A DNA stretch of 64,000 nucleotides. It comes from G963556115 sp963678205. Lineage in GTDB: Bacteria; Planctomycetota; SZUA-567. Both the position numbers and the translations under genes were made by a program. Under the pieces are notes generated by a model. That model was given only the letters and a program-made list of their open reading frames with translations. It was not told the origin of the DNA and searched no databases. Location of the stretch: contig OY782760.1 in assembly GCA_963678205.1 (NCBI GenBank), forward strand, positions 992,001-1,056,000, given 5' to 3'. Positions 8,024-15,752 of the stretch are shown piece by piece. The number at the start of each line of letters is the position of its first letter. Within the stretch, counting starts at the first letter, position 1.

Positions 8024-8995
8024 ATGAACTATCAAAAAATTAAAGAGGTTGCTATAAGTGTAGGCTGCTCAAAGGAAGAAGCTTTATGGGCTGTTGATAA
8101 TCTTACAAGTGATGAGCTTACCATGATTACAGAAAAATTAAGAATCAATAGATTTGGTAATAAAGTTTCTTTATGCGTAATTATGAATGCCAGATGTGGC
8201 TGTTGTCCAGAGGACTGTACTTTTTGCTCTCAGAGTGCACACAATAAATCTGAGGTTACGGTATTTGGTTTTAAAAATAATAGTGAGATTAAAGAGAATG
8301 CAAGACAGGCAAAAGGATATTCTGCAAATAATTTTGGTATAGTGACCAGTGGCGTGACCGTCAAAGATCTGGCTTTAGAGGTTGTTTGTGAAGGTATTCA
8401 TGATATGGCTGAATATGAGGGTTATCCAAATTTGTGTGCGTCTTTTGGCCGAATGAGTGCTGAACAGCTTGGGCAGCTTAAGAATGCGGGACTTTCGCGT
8501 TACCACCATAATCTTGAGACATCGCAAAGATTTTATCCTGAAGTTTGCACTACTCACGACTGGCAGGAGAGAGTTGATACTGTAAAGAATGCACTTGCTA
8601 CAGGTCTTAGTGTCTGTAGTGGCGGACTCTTTGGCCTTGGTGAAAGCTGGGATGATCGAGCAGATCTTGCATTTGTACTCAAAGAGTTGGGTGTTGACAG
8701 TGTTCCTCTTAATTTTCTTCATTCACATGATGGGACACCTCTTGGAAACCAGACACCTCTTTCTTCAGAAGAAGCATTAAGAATTATTGCTCTTTATAGG
8801 CTTATATTGCCTGAGGTGACTTTGAGAGTATGTGGAGGAAGACCAAAAATTCTGGGAGACAGAATGCCAGAGATGTTCAGGTACGGGGCAAATGCGTTTA
8901 TGACAGGGGACTATTTGACTACATCAGGTATAACTCCTCAAAGTGATATAGAGATGATCAAAGAGGAAGGATTGATAGTTGAAGAACAAAGGTAA
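8024..8995 (+). CDS. bioB: Biotin synthase BioB, 323 aa
   Basis: A radical SAM enzyme that inserts sulfur into dethiobiotin to form biotin. The 4Fe-4S cluster ligands are Cys61, Cys65 and Cys68 in CPEDCTFC, followed by SQSAHN, the BioB-specific continuation. Later motifs VCSGGLFGLGE and RVCGGR near 270 (with the [2Fe-2S] ligand Arg) also fit. Length is normal. GAGG lies before the ATG. No other biotin genes (bioA, bioD, bioF) are seen here, so precursor synthesis must be encoded elsewhere or dethiobiotin is imported. The following ABC exporter starts inside its last 17 bases. Confidence 0.96.
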   Translation: MNYQKIKEVAISVGCSKEEALWAVDNLTSDELTMITEKLRINRFGNKVSLCVIMNARCGCCPEDCTFCSQSAHNKSEVTVFGFKNNSEIKENARQAKGYSANNFGIVTSGVTVKDLALEVVCEGIHDMAEYEGYPNLCASFGRMSAEQLGQLKNAGLSRYHHNLETSQRFYPEVCTTHDWQERVDTVKNALATGLSVCSGGLFGLGESWDDRADLAFVLKELGVDSVPLNFLHSHDGTPLGNQTPLSSEEALRIIALYRLILPEVTLRVCGGRPKILGDRMPEMFRYGANAFMTGDYLTTSGITPQSDIEMIKEEGLIVEEQR

Positions 8996-10847
8996 AATTT
9001 TAAATACCGATGCTAAAAGGAGTAGCTATATCCGGCAGGTTGTCAAAATATGCCTTGAAGGCAGGGCTTTATTGGTAACGTTGATATTTATCTCAGTTGC
9101 TGCTTTCAATCTTCTGGATCTGGTAATTCCTAAAGCACTACAGCTACTTGTTGCATCACTTAAAGGTGATAATTTGTCCATTTTTGGGATAAGTCTTGAA
9201 GGTGTAATTACGCCAGAGAATAGAATTATTTATTTTTCATCGATTATACCGATAATGGCATTGCTTAAATGGGTAACAGGGTATATCAAGGGCTTGTTCC
9301 AGGCAAAACTTGGGCAGGGAGCATTGTATGTGCTTAGAAATAAAATATATGAGCATGTTCAAGCTTTATCATTCAGTTACCATGATCAAGCTCATAGCGG
9401 TAGATTTATTGCAAATATAATAGAAGACGTTAATGCTGTTTCAGATTTCTTTGCTAGGCCATTCTTTATGGCGTTTATGAGTATTACCGGCTTTATCAGT
9501 ATTTATATTTATATATTCAGTATCACCTGGCAGGCTGGAGTTATATCTTTACTAATTATTCTTTTATCAACGATGTCATTATTTTTGTTCATAAGATATG
9601 GTTATCCTGTGTATCTTAAAGCACGAAAAAGTCTTGAGGTTATGGTGGGAGTGTTTTCAGAGAATATGGAAGGGCATCTGCTGGTCAGGTCTTTCGGACG
9701 CCAGAAAGAGGAGAAGAATAAATTTGATTTTGCAGCTACAAATTATCATGACGCTACTGTGCAATCAAGGATTCTCTGGAGCTTTCTGAATCAATCTTTT
9801 CTCTGGGGAGTTATGCTAGGGGTTCCAGCAGTGCTTGGGGTAGGAATATATCTTTATCAGAATTCTTCTGATTTTGGCTCAGATAATCTGCTAGCTCTTT
9901 TTGTGCTGCAAAATTCACTGATGCTCAGAATGCGCGTCTTTTCGCGTATTATTGATGGTTGGTCAAAATTCACGGTATCAGCTAATAGACTTGGCGGGCT
10001 CTTTAATACACGGTTCTTTTTACCAGATGTGGGCAATTTAAAGAGTATGATTGCTGTTGAGAATATAGATGATAAGAAGGTATATTGCACTCTGGATGTT
10101 CCTAAAGGGGATATGAAAATTGATAATATTTCTTTTGGGTATACTGGTAGTTCCTCAGCACTCAGTAATATAAGTTTTACAATTAAAGAAGGGGAAACCA
10201 TTGCTCTTGTAGGGGAAACAGGCTCTGGAAAGAGCACTCTTGCTATGCTTCTTTGCCGCTTTTATGATCCTGAATCAGGAAAGATTACTATCGGAGGAGA
10301 GGATATTCGCAATGTCCCATTGGCTCAGTTACGCAAGGAGTTTTCACTGGTTTTTCAAGATACTTTTCTGTTCTCTGCTACTATACGGGAGAATATTTCA
10401 TATGGTAATTCTGAGGCTTGTAATGATGATATAGTTGCTGCTGCGGTACTGGCGCAGGCTCATGATTTTATTTCTGCGCTTCCTGAAGGGTATGATACTA
10501 TTATTGGGGAAAGAGGTGTAACTCTTTCTGGTGGTCAGAGGCAGAGATTGGCTATCGCTAGAGCCGTATTGCGCCATCCTCGATTCCTTATTCTCGATGA
10601 TGCTACCAGTTCTCTAGATATTCAGACAGAAAATGAGATTCAGAAGAGTCTGGCTGCTCTGCCGCATGATATTACCAAGATTATTATAGCACACCGATAC
10701 AGCAGCATTGAGAACGCAGACAAAGTATTTGTACTGTCTGATGGGAAGATTGTGGAAACAGGATCTGCCAGAGAGCTTCGCAGGCGCGATAGCATTATGA
10801 ATAGGATACTCCTGCTCAAGAAGGAGGGTGATAATGACAAAAAATAA
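8979..10847 (+). CDS. ABC exporter half-transporter (type IV fold), subunit with degenerate Walker B, 622 aa
   Basis: Six membrane helices in about residues 25-320 are followed by an ATPase domain: Walker A GETGSGKST near 411, ABC signature LSGGQ near 514, and Walker B LILDD near 537. In the Walker B the catalytic Glu is replaced by Asp, as in one partner of heterodimeric exporters such as BmrC or TM287. The start is TTG 8979, which gives an overlap of 17 bases with bioB; AGGAAGG precedes it. The partner gene begins 14 bases before its stop. Substrate cannot be inferred: drug, lipid or peptide export are all possible. Confidence 0.92.
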   Translation: MKNKGKILNTDAKRSSYIRQVVKICLEGRALLVTLIFISVAAFNLLDLVIPKALQLLVASLKGDNLSIFGISLEGVITPENRIIYFSSIIPIMALLKWVTGYIKGLFQAKLGQGALYVLRNKIYEHVQALSFSYHDQAHSGRFIANIIEDVNAVSDFFARPFFMAFMSITGFISIYIYIFSITWQAGVISLLIILLSTMSLFLFIRYGYPVYLKARKSLEVMVGVFSENMEGHLLVRSFGRQKEEKNKFDFAATNYHDATVQSRILWSFLNQSFLWGVMLGVPAVLGVGIYLYQNSSDFGSDNLLALFVLQNSLMLRMRVFSRIIDGWSKFTVSANRLGGLFNTRFFLPDVGNLKSMIAVENIDDKKVYCTLDVPKGDMKIDNISFGYTGSSSALSNISFTIKEGETIALVGETGSGKSTLAMLLCRFYDPESGKITIGGEDIRNVPLAQLRKEFSLVFQDTFLFSATIRENISYGNSEACNDDIVAAAVLAQAHDFISALPEGYDTIIGERGVTLSGGQRQRLAIARAVLRHPRFLILDDATSSLDIQTENEIQKSLAALPHDITKIIIAHRYSSIENADKVFVLSDGKIVETGSARELRRRDSIMNRILLLKKEGDNDKK

Positions 10848-12651
10848 TTTGACCTCAGAGCAGATGGGCCCAAATGATGACAGACCAGAATTGTCGGGTA
10901 GAGATTTACTCCGTTGTTTCGGGTACCTTGGAAAGTATAAATACCTTGTTCTGCTTGGTGTTGTGCTTTGTTGTATATGTGTCTGGGCTGAGATGGAACT
11001 TATAAAGCAGTCGGGAAAACTTATCGATAATATTTCTAGTATTGGGGGAAGTGTCTGGGAATTGACATTGCCATTTTTAATTTATGGTGCGATTAGTCGG
11101 GCGTGTGGTGGTTTGCAGTGGATTATGACTACTTATGCTACCAATAGAGCAACTTTGTCACTGCGTAAGGCCTTCTTTGAAAAGCTACAGACTCTCTCAA
11201 AATCATTCTATGATACTCATAAAGTAGGATGGCTGGTAACAAGGAATTCTTCTGATCTTTCACGTATCGGCGATTTTTTAACTTATCCTCTAATGATGAG
11301 CGCTATTTTTGTTACAACTTTCGCATTTGCAATTATTCAAATTGCACGGATAAATCTTTTAATGCTTATTCCTCTGGTTGTTGTGTCTCCTTTATTTGTT
11401 TTTCTTGCTTCATACTATAGAAAGCATATGAGAAGGGCAAATAGGCGTGTCAGCAGGCAGAACAGCAAGATTGTTGCAAATATTACTGAAACTGTTCGCG
11501 GAATAAGAGTTGTCCATGCTTTTTCGCGTGAAGAGGAAAATTTTGATAAGTTTGAAGAGTTGAATAGTGAAAATATGGAGCTTAATATAAAAGTTGCAAG
11601 GCTTCAAGGGTTGTTTATGCCTTCGCTGGACTTTATCGGAATGCTCAATATGACGTTGGTAATTGGTTTTTCTTTCTGGCTTATAAATTATACAGAGCGC
11701 TCAGGAACCGAGAGTATTATTACTGCTGGTGATGTGACGCAATATGTATTATATATGAATGCAGTGCTTCATCCTTTGCGACTGGCTACTGAAATATATA
11801 GTATGACTTTTGCTGCTTCAGCTGCTGCTGAGAGAGTCTTTGAAATTATGGATATAGAACCTGAAGTTAATGAACCTGAAAATCCTATTTTGATTGAAAG
11901 CCTTAGAGGTGAGATTGAACTTAAAAATATGTCCTTTAGATATAACGATAATCAAGGCATGATCTTGGATAATATTAACCTTCATATCCCTGCTAAACAG
12001 ACTGTGGCTATTGTTGGTGAGACAGGGGCTGGAAAGACAACAATTGCTTCGCTTATGGCAAGGCTGTATGATCCAGTGAGTGGTAGTGTGTGTATTGATG
12101 GGTATGACCTTCGTCAGTTGAGTAGTGTTGCCTTGCATCGGAAGATGGGCTTCGTTCCGCAACAGGGGTATCTGTTTACAGGTACGGTAATGGAGAATTT
12201 AAAGTTTGCCTCGACTCAACTTACTGATTCTGATGTTATTGCGATTGCAAAGGATCTTGGTACACATAAGTCTATTGCCGCACTTCCTGAAGGATATAAC
12301 ACAAAGGTACTGGAGGGGGGAGACGGCTTGTCGCTTGGGCAGAGGCAGATTATAGCTATTACTAGGGCTGTACTTTCAGACCCTACTATTCTCATAATGG
12401 ATGAGCCTACATCGTCACTGGATATCTATCACGAAAGGCTTATTCAAACAGCTCTTGAGAAAATTTGTGAGAATAGGACAACTATTGTAATTGCCCATAG
12501 GCTGTCTACTGTTGAAAGAGCAGAAAAAATATTAGTACTCGCCGGGAGTGTTATACAGGAATCAGGAAGTCATGATGAGTTGCTTGCTTTAAAAGGTAAG
12601 TATTATAAAATGTATAAAAAAGCTGCAGAAGGGTATCTCGGTAAAGTTTGA
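10834..12651 (+). CDS. ABC exporter half-transporter, partner subunit with degenerate signature, 605 aa
   Basis: Second half of the heterodimeric exporter. Six membrane helices lie within about residues 25-305; the ATPase domain has Walker A GETGAGKTT near 394, a canonical Walker B ILIMDEPTSS near 519, but the ABC signature reads LSLGQ instead of LSGGQ. Together with the Asp-type Walker B of its partner this gives one normal and one degenerate ATP site, the known arrangement of heterodimeric exporters. The start is taken as ATG 10834, seven bases after AGGAGG, rather than the GTG at 10828. It overlaps the preceding gene by 14 bases, so translation is coupled. Confidence 0.93.
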   Translation: MTKNNLTSEQMGPNDDRPELSGRDLLRCFGYLGKYKYLVLLGVVLCCICVWAEMELIKQSGKLIDNISSIGGSVWELTLPFLIYGAISRACGGLQWIMTTYATNRATLSLRKAFFEKLQTLSKSFYDTHKVGWLVTRNSSDLSRIGDFLTYPLMMSAIFVTTFAFAIIQIARINLLMLIPLVVVSPLFVFLASYYRKHMRRANRRVSRQNSKIVANITETVRGIRVVHAFSREEENFDKFEELNSENMELNIKVARLQGLFMPSLDFIGMLNMTLVIGFSFWLINYTERSGTESIITAGDVTQYVLYMNAVLHPLRLATEIYSMTFAASAAAERVFEIMDIEPEVNEPENPILIESLRGEIELKNMSFRYNDNQGMILDNINLHIPAKQTVAIVGETGAGKTTIASLMARLYDPVSGSVCIDGYDLRQLSSVALHRKMGFVPQQGYLFTGTVMENLKFASTQLTDSDVIAIAKDLGTHKSIAALPEGYNTKVLEGGDGLSLGQRQIIAITRAVLSDPTILIMDEPTSSLDIYHERLIQTALEKICENRTTIVIAHRLSTVERAEKILVLAGSVIQESGSHDELLALKGKYYKMYKKAAEGYLGKV

Positions 12652-12796
12652 CGTCTTTATAGATGGTTGTTCTATATAATAGATGCAACCATTTATAATA
12701 TTGCTAAAAATAATGCTGCTTAGTTACTATATTTAAGTAATTTTACTTAAGTATTTTGTGTGAGTGATATTACTAATTGGTTTATTTTCAATGTAT

Positions 12797-14437
12797 TTAC
12801 GCTATCTTAAAGTATGCGAGTAGTTTATTCAACTCTGTTGCCTGAGAAGCAAGCTGTCTAGATGCTGCAGCTGATTCTTCTGCGTTGGCCGTGTTTTGTT
12901 GTATCACGTTATCTATCTTTGTGAGACCTTCACTAGTCTGAGTGATATCTTTTGCTTGCTCTGCTGAAGCTAGTGCAATATCAGTTATAATAGCAGAAGA
13001 TTTTGTTATCATCTCAAGAATCTCTTTCAGCGATTCTTCAGTAGTACTTGCGATTCTGGCTCCTTGTTCAACTTTTAAGTTTGATCCTGCGATGAGTGCT
13101 TCTGTTTCGCTTGCTGATTTTGCACTAAGTGCTGCTAGGCTTCTAACTTCTTCAGCGACTACAGCAAATCCCTTGCCATGCTGACCAGCTCTGGCAGCTT
13201 CAACTGCTGCATTCAAAGCAAGAAGATTGGTCTGGAATGCAATATTATCGATAGTTTTTATAATATTGGCTACTTCTCTTGAAGAAGTCTCAATTTCTGT
13301 AATAGATGAGGTCATTTCTTTCATGTGTTGGCTGCCAGCTTTAGAAGAATTGGTTGCTGCTAATGAAAGTTGTCGGGCCTCTTCTGCATTATTCGCATTA
13401 TTCGTGGTTTTAGCTTGAATCTCACTCATTGAGTCAGTGACTTCTTGTAAGCTAGCTGAGGACATACTGGCACCATCTGAAAGTGATTGGCTGGCTGCTG
13501 CTAATTGGGACGATGCAGATTTAATTTGAAGGGAATTTTCTCTTACTTTGCTTACAAGAGCAGATATACTTGTAATCATTTTTTGTAAAGCTTTTCCAAG
13601 TTGATCATTCTCTGAAGATAATTTTATTTTTTGTGTTAAGTCGCCTTCAGATATTGATGTTGCAAAGTGAACCTTTTCTTCAAAACTGTCACAAACGGAG
13701 TTATAAGCAATAAACATTTGGCTTATTTGATCTTTTCCTGAAATCTTGATCCTTTCTGGTATTTCTCCTGCAGCTAATTTTTTTGCAAAAACTACTGCTT
13801 TCTTAACCGGTGAAGTAATTGAGCGCACTATAACAACAATAATTAAGCTCGAGAGAATAAATGAGCAGATCATTATGTAATTTGCGTTAATAGTAGATTC
13901 TGTTATTGATTTTATTGAATTATCCATTTTCTCTGTATTTTGATTTACAAATACATTTAAATGCTCATTTAAGTTTGACGCAGCAGTATCAAAGTTTGCC
14001 ATCATTTTATTTCCTTCTTCTGGCCCTCCATCTATATAACCTTGTGCCATAAGTTTGCCTACTCTGTAATACTCATCTACATCAGTTTTTAATGAAGCTA
14101 CTTTTGCGAGTCCTTGAGGGTCATTTTTTTCGGTGTAGAGTGAATTGAACTTATCAAGGCCTTCATGTATCTTATTATAACTTTTTTCTGCTTCATCAAA
14201 TCCATCATTGAGCCCATCTCTGGCTCTGGTCGCAGATATATCTGTAAGCCACTGTTGCACTTGTATAACATTTATCTGTATTTCTAGTGCCAGCCTGCTG
14301 AATGGAGCGCTCTCGCTCATTGTCAGGTAAGCATCTTTTTTTATATTGTGAATTCCAAGATACAATATAAAGAATGTGCCCGCTATAAAAAAGATAGGAA
14401 TTGCAATACCGTATCTGAGCACTGATTCTAATTTCAT
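12797..14437 (-). CDS. Methyl-accepting chemotaxis protein, 546 aa
   Basis: A transmembrane chemoreceptor. TM1 is about residues 9-29, then an extracytoplasmic helical sensor domain (about 30-182, four-helix-bundle type judging from its all-helical content), TM2 about 183-206, a HAMP linker to about 258, and the long coiled-coil signalling domain. The hairpin tip with the highly conserved IAFQTNLLALNAAVEAARAG is near residues 395-415, which contacts CheA and CheW. No CheB/CheR-tethering C-terminal pentapeptide is visible. The gene is monocistronic, convergent with the ABC exporter. The ligand is unknown. Confidence 0.95.
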   Translation of the reverse strand: MKLESVLRYGIAIPIFFIAGTFFILYLGIHNIKKDAYLTMSESAPFSRLALEIQINVIQVQQWLTDISATRARDGLNDGFDEAEKSYNKIHEGLDKFNSLYTEKNDPQGLAKVASLKTDVDEYYRVGKLMAQGYIDGGPEEGNKMMANFDTAASNLNEHLNVFVNQNTEKMDNSIKSITESTINANYIMICSFILSSLIIVVIVRSITSPVKKAVVFAKKLAAGEIPERIKISGKDQISQMFIAYNSVCDSFEEKVHFATSISEGDLTQKIKLSSENDQLGKALQKMITSISALVSKVRENSLQIKSASSQLAAASQSLSDGASMSSASLQEVTDSMSEIQAKTTNNANNAEEARQLSLAATNSSKAGSQHMKEMTSSITEIETSSREVANIIKTIDNIAFQTNLLALNAAVEAARAGQHGKGFAVVAEEVRSLAALSAKSASETEALIAGSNLKVEQGARIASTTEESLKEILEMITKSSAIITDIALASAEQAKDITQTSEGLTKIDNVIQQNTANAEESAAASRQLASQATELNKLLAYFKIA

Positions 14438-15089
14438 AGTTTACTCCATATTAAAAGAAAGTTTTATAATAGTTTAGCTAGTTAGGTGCGGTAAATATTG
14501 GCTTTAATTGCTTAAAAAATACCGCAGGTAAGGATACTTATTATAACATTAATTCAATCAGGAGTAAAATATAATAGCAAATAAAAAAACACTAAAATTT
14601 TTAAGGTTTGACTAGTTAAAATATTAGTTTTAAGATTGCTTTGGGGTAAGTGAGATTTTTATAAAAATTATTTCATATTATTTTTTGTATTATTTTTTGC
14701 AAGTAAACTATCGCTGTAAGTAATTATGTGATAAGCATTAATTGGATATTAAGATGCAGGATTTAGTGTTGTTCTTTATAAAACAACGTATGTTTTTTAT
14801 ATTGTAATTCATAGGTTCTCCAGAATAATGTGCTGTTATTTAGATTTTATAGGTAAATATATTGTCTTTTATAAGGTTACTTTTCAGTTGGTTGTGCTTG
14901 TCTTATTATTGGCTCTTATGAGACAAACAGCTGGTGTAGCAGGAAGTGTCATTTTACGAAAATACCATACGAAAAAAATTGAACTTAATAGAAAAAAAAA
15001 TGGAAAAAAACAATCGCATTAACTCCCTATAAAAACACCATTTATAAAATAATAAAGAAAAAGTGAGGTAGAGATAGTGGGGAATGTTC

Positions 15090-15118
15090 TTGACTTGTCT
15101 ATATGTTGTGGGTATAGT
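15090..15118 (+). promoter_or_regulatory. Promoter of the nrdR-nrdD operon
   Basis: TTGACT at 15090-15095 and TATAGT at 15113-15118 with a 17-base spacer form a near-consensus sigma-70 type promoter. It would give a leader of about 160 bases before nrdR. Confidence 0.6.
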
Positions 15119-15142
15119 TTAAATCATCACAAGTGGTAGTGT
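15096..15142 (+). promoter_or_regulatory. Two NrdR-box-like sequences 31 bp apart
   Basis: Against the NrdR-box consensus ACACWATATWTWGTGT (from established work in enterobacteria and others), I score 11 of 16 matches at 15096-15111 (inside the promoter spacer) and 11 of 16 at 15127-15142 (just after the likely transcription start). The 31-base separation is three DNA turns, the usual spacing of paired NrdR boxes. NrdR bound here would block the promoter, giving autoregulation of nrdR and control of nrdD. Confidence 0.45.
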
Positions 15143-15166
15143 GTGTGCTTGTAACAATAATAATTT

Positions 15167-15207
15167 AAAGAGATTATAATTCCGATTATAATTGTTAGCT
15201 CTTTTTT
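15167..15207 (+). promoter_or_regulatory. Terminator-like hairpin in the nrdR leader
   Basis: An 8-bp inner stem ATTATAAT/ATTATAAT closes a TCCG loop; an outer AAAGAG/CTCTTT stem flanks it across a 6-base bulge, followed by a run of Ts. It lies between the promoter and nrdR and could work as an attenuator, or simply end transcripts from upstream. Confidence 0.4.
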
Positions 15208-15284
15208 AGGCTCATTTATGGGCCATTTATTTTGCCGGGAGTAGTACGGTATTAGTTGAAAGTTATTGATAATATTGGAGTTCT

Positions 15285-15752
15285 ATGCGCTGTCCTTTTT
15301 GTAAAGAAGATAATGATAGAGTTATTGACACTAGGCCAAGTGATGATGGTGGGGTAATAAGGCGAAGAAGGGAATGTCTTGAGTGTAAAAAGAGGTACAC
15401 TACTCATGAAAAGCTAGAACATAGTCCTTTGAAAATTATTAAGAAGGATAACTCTAGAGAGCCATTTGAAAAAGAAAAAATTACTGCTGGTATTACTAGG
15501 GCTTTGAGAAAGAGGCCAGTAGCGGTAGAAGAAATAGACGATATCGTTGATTCAATTGAAAGGGAAATCATTGAAACAAATGATAGAGAGGTAGAGTCTA
15601 CAAAAATCGGTGAGATAATAATGAGGCATCTTCGTGAGAGGGATAAAGTTGCATACGTTCGTTTCGCATCGGTTTATAGAGCTTTTGAAAATGTGGGTGA
15701 ATTTATAGATGAAATAAAGAGAATGGAAGATTGGGGAAAAGAAAATGAGTAA
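15285..15752 (+). CDS. nrdR: Transcriptional repressor NrdR, 155 aa
   Basis: Represses ribonucleotide reductase genes when dATP is abundant. The N-terminal zinc ribbon has Cys3, Cys6, Cys31 and Cys34 with the family's RRRRECLEC segment; an ATP-cone domain follows at about 49-139, which senses ATP/dATP. Length is typical. It overlaps nrdD by 8 bases, so repressor and reductase are co-translated. NrdR-box-like sites lie in its own promoter. Confidence 0.97.
   Translation: MRCPFCKEDNDRVIDTRPSDDGGVIRRRRECLECKKRYTTHEKLEHSPLKIIKKDNSREPFEKEKITAGITRALRKRPVAVEEIDDIVDSIEREIIETNDREVESTKIGEIIMRHLRERDKVAYVRFASVYRAFENVGEFIDEIKRMEDWGKENE

Larger units (their letters stand above)
14438..15284. other. Long AT-rich intergenic region before nrdR
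   Basis: No confident gene. An open frame of 64 codons (14828-15022, plus) encodes one hydrophobic stretch and a Lys-rich tail; it has no good ribosome site and I do not call it. A hairpin GTTGTTC...AAACAAC with T-run lies near 14769-14805. The right part (15090-15207) holds the nrdR promoter, two NrdR-box-like sequences and a leader hairpin, listed separately. Confidence 0.5.

Noticed and set aside
14828..15022. 64-codon frame with a hydrophobic stretch between the chemoreceptor and nrdR
   Set aside because: Weak ribosome site, no recognisable family and unremarkable position; may be real but cannot be supported.
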